Source: an uncultured Actinomycetes bacterium (lineage in GTDB: Bacteria > Actinomycetota > Actinomycetes > S36-B12). Taken from it: 45,816 nt of DNA. The first letter of the stretch is position 1. Each line of letters begins with the position of its first letter. A model generated the notes under the pieces. The model was not told the origin of the DNA. It worked only from the letters and a program-made list of their open reading frames with translations, and did no database searches. The position numbers were made by a program, and so were the translations under genes. Where the stretch lies: NCBI GenBank assembly GCA_913061025.1, contig CAJXUJ010000001.1, forward strand, positions 1 through 45,816, read 5' to 3'. Shown here piece after piece: positions 32,582-40,200 of this stretch.

Positions 32582-32954
32582 CAAAGCCACCAACGTCGAA
32601 GCAACTCGTGGCCCCGGTGTGACATGCCGGACCGATTTGTTCGACCTGCATCAAGAGGGTATCGCCATCGCAGTCGACGAACAGCGCCCGAACGTGCTGG
32701 TGATGTCCGGACGTCTCTCCCTTCACCCACTGTCGGCCACGGCTGCGTGAGAAGTAGGTTCCACGCCGGGTTTCCACGGTTGCTCTGACCGCCGATTCAT
32801 CCATCCACGCCATCATCAGGACCCGACCCGAGTCGTAAGCCTGCGCGATCGCCGGCACCAGTCCGTCGTCGTTGAAGCGGATGCGGGCGAGGATGTCATC
32901 GACCGGGTGATCGATCACATCACCCGAGACGGCTGCCCGATCGCGGTCATCCAT
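32571..32954 (-). CDS. hisI: Phosphoribosyl-AMP cyclohydrolase
   Basis: Third step of histidine synthesis: opens the adenine ring of PR-AMP. 127 aa, HisI domain only (no fused HisE). Zinc and Mg ligands lie in VDCDGDTLLMQVEQIGPACH (Asp-x-Asp-x-Asp-like cluster, then Cys) and SCF. Other hallmarks: VLMMAWMDESAV, RRGTYFSRSRGRQWVKGETSGH. It overlaps hisF upstream by 8 bp and trpE downstream by 11 bp. Confidence 0.95.
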   Translation of the reverse strand: MDDRDRAAVSGDVIDHPVDDILARIRFNDDGLVPAIAQAYDSGRVLMMAWMDESAVRATVETRRGTYFSRSRGRQWVKGETSGHHQHVRALFVDCDGDTLLMQVEQIGPACHTGATSCFDVGGFDDR

Positions 32955-33738
32955 GCAGGCTATTGTGCCGACGCACCGGCAACCCAGCGTCGGCGAGTGC
33001 CGACTTCACCTCCGGGATCGACAACTGACCGAAGTGAAAGACGCTGGCAGCAAGCACCGCGTCCGCGCCGGCATCTACCGCCTCGGGGAAATCCGAGAGC
33101 TTGCCGGCACCGCCGCTGGCAATAAGTGGAACGCTAACCCGCGCTCGGACCTGTTCGATCATGTCGGTGTCGAAGCCGCGGGTGGTGCCATCGGCGTCCA
33201 TCGAGTTCAGGAGGATCTCGCCGGCGCCTCGCTCGACACCTTCCGTCGCCCACTCGAGGGCATCTATCCCCGTGCCTCGCCTTCCACCGTGCGTGGTCAC
33301 CTCGAAACCACTGGGGGTCGACGTCTCCCCCGTGCAGCGGCGAGCATCGACGCTGAGGACGACGCACTGTGCACCGAACCGGGCACTGGCCCGGCTCAAC
33401 AGTTCCGGATCCGCGATCGCGGCGGTATTCAGGCTGACCTTGTCGGCACCTGCGCGCAGCAGCCGATCGAAGTCCTCGACACTGCGGACGCCCCCGCCGA
33501 CGGTGAGCGGGATGAAGACGCTCTCCGCCGTCCTGCGCACGACGTCGTAGGTGGTTTCCCTACTTCCCGACGATGCGGTGATGTCCAGGAAGACGAGTTC
33601 GTCGGCTCCCTGGGCGTCGTAGGTCGCCGCAAGCTCGACGGGATCGCCGGCATCGCGGAGGCCTTCGAAGTTGACACCCTTGACCACGCGACCAGCGTCT
33701 ACATCCAGACAGGGAATGACGCGTACAGCAAGGGTCAT
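32947..33738 (-). CDS. hisF: Imidazole glycerol phosphate synthase, cyclase subunit
   Basis: Works with HisH to form imidazole glycerol phosphate and AICAR. 263 aa from the ATG at 33738 (ATGA overlap with hisA). Half-barrel catalytic Asp12 in RVIPCLDVDAGRVVKGVNF and the second Asp in VVLSVDARR. Phosphate sites LTVGGGVRSVEDF and LIASGGAGKLSDF are intact. It belongs to the contiguous hisH-hisA-hisF-hisI set; no hisN/impA gene is interposed, unlike in Mycobacterium. Confidence 0.96.
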   Translation of the reverse strand: MTLAVRVIPCLDVDAGRVVKGVNFEGLRDAGDPVELAATYDAQGADELVFLDITASSGSRETTYDVVRRTAESVFIPLTVGGGVRSVEDFDRLLRAGADKVSLNTAAIADPELLSRASARFGAQCVVLSVDARRCTGETSTPSGFEVTTHGGRRGTGIDALEWATEGVERGAGEILLNSMDADGTTRGFDTDMIEQVRARVSVPLIASGGAGKLSDFPEAVDAGADAVLAASVFHFGQLSIPEVKSALADAGLPVRRHNSLHG

Positions 33739-34523
33739 GGGCGCGGCGGACCCCACTCGTACGGGTCGTAGCGTGCTTCGATCGCGGCGATGGCCTCGGC
33801 GAGGGTAAAGGCGCCGTCGTAGAGCGCCCGACCGATGATGGCACCCTCGATGCCCTCCGACGTCATGTCCGCGAGCTTGTGCAAATCCTCGAGATGGCTG
33901 ATGCCCCCGGACGCGACAACCTTCGCCTTGGTGACCTTGCAGACGTCACGCAACAGATGGAAGTTCGGGCCCTTCATGGTGCCGTCCTTGTGGACGTCGG
34001 TGATGACGTAGCGGGCGCAACCGGCAGCATCAAGCCGGCCGAGCGTCTCCCACAGATCCCCACCCTCGGTGGTCCAGCCGCGGGCGGCGAGGGTGTGGCC
34101 CTTGACGTCGAGTCCCACCGCGATGCGATCACCGTGCTCTCCGATCACCCGCTCGGTCCACTCCGGGTTCTCCAGTGCCGCGGTGCCGAGGTTGACCCGG
34201 GTGCAGCCGGTGGCCAGCGCCCTGCTCAGTGACTCGTCGTCGCGAATGCCTCCGGACAGTTCGATCTGAACCCGATCACGTAGCGAGTGGACAACCTCGT
34301 TGATCGTGTCCGCGTTCGATCCACGGCCGAAAGCCGCGTCGAGGTCGACCAGGTGAATCCAGGTAGCGCCCTGGTCGACCCATGACCGCGCGGCATCGAG
34401 CGGGCGCCCGTAGACGGTCTCTGATCCGGCCTTGCCTTGGACCAAACGAACCGCCTGACCATCGGCGACGTCGACGGCGGGCAACAACTCGAGCATTGCG
34501 GGTTTTCCATGGCTCAGATTCAC
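33735..34523 (-). CDS. priA/hisA: PriA-type phosphoribosyl isomerase (HisA, probably also TrpF)
   Basis: Isomerises ProFAR in histidine synthesis; actinobacterial PriA also isomerises phosphoribosyl-anthranilate for tryptophan. 262 aa from the GTG at 34523, chosen because a TAGGCT box lies 6 nt upstream; an ATG at 34496 (MLELLPAVDV) is the alternative. Residues matching the M. tuberculosis PriA catalytic set are visible: Asp18 (LLPAVDV), Arg26 (AVRLVQGKAG), Arg148 and Trp150 (ARGWTTEGGDLW) and Asp180 (KDGTMKGPN). The RGW loop is the PriA signature, and no trpF is seen in the window. Dual function is therefore likely but inferred. Not to be confused with primosomal priA at 1-362. Confidence 0.9.
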   Translation of the reverse strand: MNLSHGKPAMLELLPAVDVADGQAVRLVQGKAGSETVYGRPLDAARSWVDQGATWIHLVDLDAAFGRGSNADTINEVVHSLRDRVQIELSGGIRDDESLSRALATGCTRVNLGTAALENPEWTERVIGEHGDRIAVGLDVKGHTLAARGWTTEGGDLWETLGRLDAAGCARYVITDVHKDGTMKGPNFHLLRDVCKVTKAKVVASGGISHLEDLHKLADMTSEGIEGAIIGRALYDGAFTLAEAIAAIEARYDPYEWGPPRP

Positions 34524-34529
34524 GGCGAC

Positions 34530-34549
34530 AGCCTAGGTCACCGCGGTGA
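34530..34549 (-). promoter_or_regulatory. Leaderless promoter of hisA with adjacent 12-bp palindrome
   Basis: TAGGCT (34535-34530) lies exactly 6 nt before the GTG at 34523. Directly upstream, where a repressor could block it, is the perfect palindrome TCACCGCGGTGA (34538-34549). No clear -35. This would give hisA-F-I-trpE a start separate from hisD. Confidence 0.5.
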
Positions 34550-34559
34550 GAGGTCCTTG

Positions 34560-35216
34560 CTACCGCAGTCGATCCACCCAGTTGCGCAGCAGCGCGAGAC
34601 CGGCCTCGCCGGACTTCTCCGGGTGGAACTGCGTGGCGACCAGTGCACCGTTCTCCACCGCGGCGACGAACCCACCGCCGTAGTCACACCACGAGACCTT
34701 CGGCGGGGGCAGCAGCGGATCGGCATCTTCACGCGCCATCTGCCGATTCATCTGCCAACGCCGCACGCCGTAGGAGTGCACAAAGTAGAAGCGCTCAGTT
34801 TCGACACCGCGGAAGAGCTCGGAGCCTTCGGCCACCTGCACGGTGTCCCATCCCATGTGAGGAAGAACGGGAGCGTCGAGTGCCTCGACGGTTCCCGGCC
34901 ATTGGTCCAACCCCGGCGTTCGAATCCCGTGCTCGACTCCATCGGTGAACAACACCTGCAGGCCCACGCAGATGCCGAAGACGGGACGTCCGCCCGCGAG
35001 CCGCCGATCGATGAGTTGCCCACCCTTGATCGACTCGATTCCGGACATGCACGCGGCATAGGCACCGACCCCCGGAACCACCAGACCGTCACACTCGACC
35101 GCCGCATCGCGGTCGGCGGTCACCTCAACCCGAGCGCCGGCGTGCTCGAGCGCACGCTGCGCCGAACGGAGGTTTCCGCTTCCGTAGTCGAGGACGACCA
35201 CCCGTGGAGCACCCAT
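34560..35216 (-). CDS. hisH: Imidazole glycerol phosphate synthase, glutaminase subunit
   Basis: Releases ammonia from glutamine for HisF. 218 aa class I amidotransferase. N-terminal VVVLDYGSGNLRSAQRAL, nucleophile Cys in VFGICVGLQVLF (about residue 84), oxyanion-region HMGWDTVQ, and catalytic His/Glu in TQFHPEKSG. ATG at 35216; 36 bp follow the hisB stop with no evident signal. A hisA promoter candidate lies just after its stop. Confidence 0.96.
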   Translation of the reverse strand: MGAPRVVVLDYGSGNLRSAQRALEHAGARVEVTADRDAAVECDGLVVPGVGAYAACMSGIESIKGGQLIDRRLAGGRPVFGICVGLQVLFTDGVEHGIRTPGLDQWPGTVEALDAPVLPHMGWDTVQVAEGSELFRGVETERFYFVHSYGVRRWQMNRQMAREDADPLLPPPKVSWCDYGGGFVAAVENGALVATQFHPEKSGEAGLALLRNWVDRLR

Positions 35217-35252
35217 GCGCGAGTTGGCCCTGGTTCGATCGGTGCGTGACCG

Positions 35253-35849
35253 TTAGGACGCCGTCAGTGTTCCCTTGGTGGACGGCACACCGACCACGCG
35301 GGGATCAAGCGCGACCGCATCGCGCAGTGAGCGGGCAACTGACTTGAACTGTGCTTCCACGACATGGTGCGCGTTGCGCCCACTCAGAACGCGAACGTGC
35401 AGGGTGATCTGACTGGTGGCCACGATCGACTCCCAGATGTGGCGAGTCAGCGTGGTGTCGTAGCTACCGATCAACTCCACCAACTCTGGTTCCTCGTGCA
35501 CCAGGTAGGGGCGACCGGAAAGATCCACGGCGGATTGCACGAGGCACTCATCGAGCGGGACAAGCGCATCCCCGTAGCGACGCAAACCTGCCCTGTCCCC
35601 CAGCGCCTCGTTGATGGCTTGACCGAGAGCCAACGACGTGTCCTCCACGGTGTGATGGGCATCGACTTCGAGATCACCGTCGGTCTTGACGGTCAGGTCG
35701 AAACCGCCGTGCTTGGCGAGTTGGGCGAGCATGTGATCGAAGAAGGGCACACCGGTTTCGATGGAACTCGTTCCCGTTCCATCCAGTTCGATCTCGACGA
35801 GAACGTCACTTTCCTTGGTCTTGCGTTCGACGCGTGCCGTCCTGCTCAT
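35253..35849 (-). CDS. hisB: Imidazoleglycerol-phosphate dehydratase
   Basis: Mn-dependent dehydration of imidazole glycerol phosphate to imidazole acetol phosphate. 198 aa, dehydratase domain only, without the phosphatase half found in enterobacterial HisB. Metal ligands in FFDHMLAQLAKHGGFDL, DAHHTVEDTSLALGQA and the second repeat RHIWESIV and NAHHVVEAQFKSVARSL. ATGA overlap with hisC. The histidinol-phosphate phosphatase (HisN) must be encoded elsewhere. Confidence 0.97.
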   Translation of the reverse strand: MSRTARVERKTKESDVLVEIELDGTGTSSIETGVPFFDHMLAQLAKHGGFDLTVKTDGDLEVDAHHTVEDTSLALGQAINEALGDRAGLRRYGDALVPLDECLVQSAVDLSGRPYLVHEEPELVELIGSYDTTLTRHIWESIVATSQITLHVRVLSGRNAHHVVEAQFKSVARSLRDAVALDPRVVGVPSTKGTLTAS

Positions 35850-36979
35850 TCGTTACCACCGTTTCCCTTGCCGTCGAACTGGAGAACTGCGAGAACCTCA
35901 TCCAATGCAGCGATAAACCTAGCGTTCTCCTCCGGTGTGCCCACCGAGACCCGCAGCCAGTTCTCCGGGCCGGTTTCCCGGATGAGCACGCCACGATCGA
36001 GCAACCCTTGCCAAACACGGTGACGATTGGGGAAGGTTCCGAAGAAGCAGAAGTTGGCATCGCTGGGGGCGACGGTGAGGCCGCGAGACTCCAGCGCCCA
36101 CGCTAGCTCGTCGCGTTGTTCGCGCAGCAGCGCCACATCATTTTGGAGTTCATCTGCGAAGTCCAAGGCGGTGCGGGCGACGGCCTGGGTAATCGCGGAG
36201 AGGTGGTACGGCAACCGCACCACCCGAAGCGCATCGATCACCGCGGGGTGGGCGGCTGCGTAACCCACTCGCGCTCCGGCCATCGCGAACGCCTTGCTCA
36301 TGGTGCGGGTGACGACGACGTTGGGGTTGTCCGAGATGAGTTCCAGCGCGCTGCCAACCCCCTCGCGACGAAACTCTGCGTACGCCTCATCGACCACGAG
36401 CACGCCGCCAACGTTGGCAACAGCACGAGCAATCTGGGCAACGTCGTCCAGATCGATGCTGGTTCCCGTGGGGTTGTTGGGCGAAGCGAGGAGCACCAAG
36501 CTCGGTCTGTGCCCTGCGATGGCGGCGAGGCTCTCCTCTATGTCCACCGAAAAATCGTCGCGTCGCGGTACCGACACCAGCTCGGTGAAGGACTCGCGGG
36601 CGTACTCGGGGTACATCGAGTACGTCGGAGGAAATGTCAGGGCGATGCGTCCGGGTCCACCGAATGCGTGCATGACATGCGCCATGACTTCATTGGATCC
36701 GTTCGCCGCCCAGATCGACTCCAGCGGAAGACGGACACCGGACTCCCGTTCGAGGTAGTCGGCGAGCGCCTGCCGAAGCTCAGGGAAATCTCGATCCGGG
36801 TAGCGGTTCATGCCCACCGCAGCCCCCTCGACGTTATCCGCGAGAGCCTTCGCGAGAGCATCCGACGGTGGGAAAGGGTTCTCGTTGACGTTGAGCCGGA
36901 CCTCTACGTCTAGTTGTGGTGCACCGTAGGGCGTGTGGCCGGCGAGATCGTCACGAATCGGGGGCTGGTACTGAGCCAC
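35846..36979 (-). CDS. hisC: Histidinol-phosphate aminotransferase
   Basis: PLP enzyme converting imidazole acetol phosphate to histidinol phosphate. 377 aa from the GTG at 36979 with GGAG a few bases upstream, 2 bp past the hisD stop; the long upstream reading (to 37240) is antisense-like Arg-rich sequence inside hisD. Features: RLNVNENPFPP near the N-terminus, WAANGSNEVMAHVMHAFGG, FPPTYSMYPEYA, LLASPNNPTGTSI (Asn/Pro motif), VDEAYAEF and the PLP Lys in TRTMSKAFAMAGARVGY. Aspartate-type fold I, class II family. Confidence 0.95.
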   Translation of the reverse strand: MAQYQPPIRDDLAGHTPYGAPQLDVEVRLNVNENPFPPSDALAKALADNVEGAAVGMNRYPDRDFPELRQALADYLERESGVRLPLESIWAANGSNEVMAHVMHAFGGPGRIALTFPPTYSMYPEYARESFTELVSVPRRDDFSVDIEESLAAIAGHRPSLVLLASPNNPTGTSIDLDDVAQIARAVANVGGVLVVDEAYAEFRREGVGSALELISDNPNVVVTRTMSKAFAMAGARVGYAAAHPAVIDALRVVRLPYHLSAITQAVARTALDFADELQNDVALLREQRDELAWALESRGLTVAPSDANFCFFGTFPNRHRVWQGLLDRGVLIRETGPENWLRVSVGTPEENARFIAALDEVLAVLQFDGKGNGGNE

Positions 36980-36981
36980 CC

Positions 36982-38328
36982 CTACTCCCCCGGCTCCTTG
37001 GACTCGCCTGCCCGGAACCGGACGTTGATGGCGTCGCCGTGGCCCGGCAGGTCCTCGGCCTGCGCCAGCGCCACCACGTGACCGGCCACATCGCCCAGGG
37101 CAGTTTGGTCGTAGTCGATGACGTGGATGCCGCGCAGGAACGACTGCACCGACAGACCCGACGAGTGACGCGCGGCGCCCATGGTCGGAAGGACATGGTT
37201 CGAGCCAGCGCAGTAATCGCCGAGCGACACTGGCGACCACGGGCCGACAAAAATCGCACCGGCATTGCGCACCCGCATTGCGACGTCCCGGGCTTCACGG
37301 GTGTGGATCTCGAGGTGTTCGGCCGCGTAGGCATCCACCACACCCAATCCCTGCTCGATATCTCGCACCACGATGATCGCGCTCTGGATCCCGGTGAGTG
37401 CCTCGGTGATGCGCTCGACGTGCTTGGTCTGCGACACCTGCAGCCGCACTTCGCCCTCGACCGCGGCCGCGAGTTCGGGGCTCGTGGTCACCAGGACGGC
37501 GGCGGCGATGACATCGTGTTCGGCCTGACTGATGAGGTCGGCGGCAACAAAGCGCGCGTCTGCGGTGTCGTCAGCCAGGATCGCGACCTCAGTCGGACCG
37601 GCTTCGGAGTCGATCCCGATGATTCCCTGGAGTGCCCTCTTTGCGGCCGTGACATAAATGTTTCCCGGTCCCGTGACGAGATCAACCGGTTCGCAGCGCG
37701 AACCTTCGACGCGCCCACCCTCCACAAGATCCACGCCGTAGGCGAGCATCGCAACCGCCTGCGCTCCCCCAACCGAATACACCTCATCGACACCCAACAG
37801 CGAGCACGCGGCGAGGATCGTGGGGTGCGGCCAGCCGTCGAAGTCCTTTTGCGGTGGGCTCACGACTACGAGGGACCGAACTCCGGCCTCTTGGGCCGGG
37901 ACAACGTTCATGACCACGCTGCTGGGATAGACGGCTCGACCTCCCGGGACATACAGCCCGACTCGATCGACCGGGAGCCACCTTTCGGTCACCGATCCGC
38001 CCGGGACGACCTCGGTGATGACATCGACCCGCCTCTGGTCGCGGTGCACCTTGCGCGCTCGTTCGATGGCGACCTCGAGGGCTGCCCGAACCTGCGGATC
38101 GAGGTCGAGGACCGCTTGGTCGATGACCTCGGCGGGGACACGGAGGCTTGCGGGTCGAACCCCATCGAACCGTTCACACGCGTCGAGCACGGCCGATTCC
38201 CCATGATCCCTGACGGCATCGAGAACCGGTTTGATCGTCTCCCCGGCGTCGGCGAGATCCATCGCCGCACGGGGAACGACGGTTCTCGGATCCGCCGAGG
38301 ACTCACGCAAGTCGATGAGACGTAACAC
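36982..38328 (-). CDS. hisD: Histidinol dehydrogenase
   Basis: Last two oxidations of histidine synthesis, zinc- and NAD-dependent. 448 aa. Landmarks: RVGLYVPGGRAVYPSSVVMN, VYSVGGAQAVAMLAYG, DLVTGPGNIYVTAAKR, EAGPTEVAILAD, the zinc/catalytic ADLISQAEHD, and AEHLEIHT. First gene of the his operon. The GTG at 38328 lacks a Shine-Dalgarno; a TAGACT box 7 nt upstream suggests a leaderless mRNA and overlaps the -10 of the divergent gene. Confidence 0.97.
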   Translation of the reverse strand: MLRLIDLRESSADPRTVVPRAAMDLADAGETIKPVLDAVRDHGESAVLDACERFDGVRPASLRVPAEVIDQAVLDLDPQVRAALEVAIERARKVHRDQRRVDVITEVVPGGSVTERWLPVDRVGLYVPGGRAVYPSSVVMNVVPAQEAGVRSLVVVSPPQKDFDGWPHPTILAACSLLGVDEVYSVGGAQAVAMLAYGVDLVEGGRVEGSRCEPVDLVTGPGNIYVTAAKRALQGIIGIDSEAGPTEVAILADDTADARFVAADLISQAEHDVIAAAVLVTTSPELAAAVEGEVRLQVSQTKHVERITEALTGIQSAIIVVRDIEQGLGVVDAYAAEHLEIHTREARDVAMRVRNAGAIFVGPWSPVSLGDYCAGSNHVLPTMGAARHSSGLSVQSFLRGIHVIDYDQTALGDVAGHVVALAQAEDLPGHGDAINVRFRAGESKEPGE

Positions 38329-38351
38329 GACTCGGAGTCTACGCTCGAAGC
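38329..38351. promoter_or_regulatory. 23-bp divergent intergenic region with overlapping -10 boxes (hisD / LON-domain gene)
   Basis: Minus-strand TAGACT (38341-38336) lies 7 nt before the hisD GTG; plus-strand TACGCT (38340-38345) lies 6 nt before the ATG at 38352. The two hexamers share the TA base pairs at 38340-38341. Both fit TAnnnT, and no Shine-Dalgarno is suitably placed for either gene. A 5-bp inverted repeat GACTC-G-GAGTC (38329-38339) is also present. Recognised -35 elements are absent. Confidence 0.6.
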
Positions 38352-39041
38352 ATGGAACCGTCGTTGCCGCTCTTTCCGCTCACGACGGCCCTCGTGCCAG
38401 GCCTCGTCCTCCCGTTACACATCTTCGAGCCCCGCTACCGGCTCATGGTCGAGGAGCTCCTAGACAAGCCGGAGGATGAACGCGAGTTCGGGATCATCGC
38501 CGTGCGCGAGCGCAAGGCTCGCTCAGATGACAATCCAAGCCCCACGGAGGAGTTCTATCCGGTCGGTGTCACCGCTCTCCTGCGTCAGGCGGAACGACGC
38601 GAGGACGGCCGCTACGACATCGTCACGATCGGTGGGCGTCGGTTCCACATCGACGAACTCGACCGATCCGCACCACTCCTGCGTGCACAGGTGACCTACG
38701 TTCCCGAACCGGAGATCGACGGCACAGACCCCGCAGTCCAGGCACTCGCTGCCGCAGCGGCGAACGCCTTCGAGAAATACCGCGCGGTCCTCGGCGGACA
38801 GCTGGATGAAGAACGTTCCGACGACGAGCAGGTACCCGACGATCCCACCGTGCTCAGTTACCTGATTACCGCAGCCCTGGTGATCGATGCCGCAACCCGT
38901 CAGGAATTGTTGGCCTCACCCGACGCCCTGACCAGGCTACGGGCCGGCATGAAGATCCTGGCCTCCGAGTCGGCACTCATCTCCGCCCTCGGAGCGGTGC
39001 CGGCCCTTGACCTGCTGCAGTCCTCCCCGTCGGAGAACTAG
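38352..39041 (+). CDS. Stand-alone LON substrate-binding-domain protein
   Basis: 229 aa. The N-terminal LON (PUA-like) domain is clear: LPLFPLTTALVPGLVLPLHIFE, RYRLMVEELL and FGIIAVRE, followed by a helical half with VLSYLITAALVIDAATRQELL (about 165-185) as in full-length LON N-terminal domains. No AAA+ or protease domain follows, so it is not a Lon protease. Proteins of this kind may bind unfolded proteins or act as adaptors; their role is unproven. ATG at 38352 appears leaderless. The next gene starts one base after its stop, so both form an operon. Confidence 0.88.
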   Translation: MEPSLPLFPLTTALVPGLVLPLHIFEPRYRLMVEELLDKPEDEREFGIIAVRERKARSDDNPSPTEEFYPVGVTALLRQAERREDGRYDIVTIGGRRFHIDELDRSAPLLRAQVTYVPEPEIDGTDPAVQALAAAAANAFEKYRAVLGGQLDEERSDDEQVPDDPTVLSYLITAALVIDAATRQELLASPDALTRLRAGMKILASESALISALGAVPALDLLQSSPSEN

Positions 39042-39575
39042 GTGTCGGCTCGAAAGGAGCGGCACTCTCGGGGAACGCCTGCACTCGCGCTGTTGTCCAA
39101 GCAGAACATCCCGCACACAGTGCACGAGTTCGCACGAAAACCAGATCAGGCCGGCACCCACGTGGACTATGGACTCGAGGCCGCGGACGCGATGGGCGTG
39201 CCCCCAGCATCGGTGTTCAAGACACTCGTGTGGTCAACGAGCGACTCGTCCCCGCCCGCGCTTCTCCTGGCTTTGGTTCCCGTCGACGCACAGGTCTCAC
39301 CCAAGATGTTGGCGGCGGCTGTGGGCGCGAAGAAAGTCGCCCTAGCAACCAGCGAGGCTGCCGAACGCGTCAGTGGTTCTGTGGTCGGGGCTATCAGCCC
39401 GTTGGGTATGCGCCAACGTCTTCCGGTTGTTCTCGATTTCAGCGCAGAAGGCCTGCAGGAGATCTTCGTGAGCGCAGGACGACGAGGACTCGAGATCTGC
39501 TTGGCGCCACGTGATCTCATCGCCGCGACGAATGCGACGGTGGCGCCCATCGCCGTCGCACCGGGCCACTCGTAG
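39042..39575 (+). CDS. YbaK/EbsC-type aminoacyl-tRNA deacylase (probable Cys-tRNA(Pro) deacylase)
   Basis: Hydrolyses tRNAs charged with the wrong amino acid, chiefly Cys on tRNA-Pro. 177 aa INS-superfamily fold. Catalytic Lys in SVFKTLVW (about residue 61), GLEAADAMGV before it, and conserved KVALATSEAAERVSGSVVGAISPLGMRQRLPVVLD with the glycine-rich GxxSP loop. GTG at 39042 directly abuts the upstream TAG and has GGAG about 6 nt before it. The 21-bp gap to the convergent gene shows no terminator. Confidence 0.92.
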   Translation: MSARKERHSRGTPALALLSKQNIPHTVHEFARKPDQAGTHVDYGLEAADAMGVPPASVFKTLVWSTSDSSPPALLLALVPVDAQVSPKMLAAAVGAKKVALATSEAAERVSGSVVGAISPLGMRQRLPVVLDFSAEGLQEIFVSAGRRGLEICLAPRDLIAATNATVAPIAVAPGHS

Positions 39576-39596
39576 CCCGATCGTTCAGCCGCAGCT

Positions 39597-40181
39597 CTAC
39601 TCGACGGGGGTCCCACGCTTTGCTCGCGCCGCGATCCAGTCACCCACCGCGAGCACGACGACGACGGATGCCGACGCAACGGCCCAGACCAAGAACACCC
39701 CGGGCATGGTCACTTCAAGGGGTCCGTCGACCACCACTTCTTCACTCGTCGTCGCCACGAGGCCCTCGATGTCCACCGAACCAAGCCGCGTTCCTACCTG
39801 CCACATGGCAAGCGTGCCGATCGCGCTCGCGATAAGGCCGGCGAGCAGCACACCGAGCAGGTGTTGACGACGCATGGTGGCCAGCGCGACGGTCAAGATC
39901 ACTCCGGCAACAAGGGCGAGGGCGGCGAAGGAGACATCGGCCGCGAGAAACTCTTCGGGCTGAAACCCTTGTGTCCTGGCTCCGTCGGGGCGGATGGCGA
40001 CCGTGGCGCGTGGCGCCAACTGCCACCACAGCACCCCGAGGGCCGAACCGCCCAGCAGTCCGCCGATAAGGCCAGCAATAACAACCGACCGTTCGGGGCG
40101 TTCACGCCGGCCACGTGCATCTTGACCTGCGACAGGCGACTCGTCCGGGCTGACTGCCTCAAGGCTGCCGGTGTCGGTCAC
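39597..40181 (-). CDS. Unrecognised four-helix membrane protein
   Basis: 194 aa. Charged N-terminus (about 1-31, ending RRERPERS), then hydrophobic segments at about 32-52 (VVIAGLIGGLLGGSALGVLWW), 83-102, 109-129 and 157-178; the stretch 53-80 (RATVAIRPDGARTQGFQPEEF) and 130-155 are probably outside. No family recognised with confidence; it resembles actinobacterial DUF2567-type proteins only loosely. The GTG at 40181 is preceded by TACGGT exactly 6 nt upstream and no Shine-Dalgarno. It follows dnaE by 19 bp and is convergent with the deacylase gene. Confidence 0.72.
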   Translation of the reverse strand: MTDTGSLEAVSPDESPVAGQDARGRRERPERSVVIAGLIGGLLGGSALGVLWWQLAPRATVAIRPDGARTQGFQPEEFLAADVSFAALALVAGVILTVALATMRRQHLLGVLLAGLIASAIGTLAMWQVGTRLGSVDIEGLVATTSEEVVVDGPLEVTMPGVFLVWAVASASVVVVLAVGDWIAARAKRGTPVE

Positions 40182-40187
40182 CTAGTA

Positions 40188-40193
40188 ACCGTA
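40188..40193 (-). promoter_or_regulatory. Leaderless -10 box (TACGGT) of the four-helix membrane protein gene
   Basis: TACGGT at 40193-40188, 6 nt before the GTG at 40181, placed in the 19-bp gap after dnaE. No -35 recognised. Same geometry as the hisA, trpC and lspA boxes. Confidence 0.45.
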
Positions 40194-40200
40194 CGACACA

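Noticed and set aside
36980..37240. N-terminal extension of hisC
   Set aside because: Lies within hisD, Arg/Pro/Gly-rich; the GTG at 36979 has a ribosome-binding site and fits the family.
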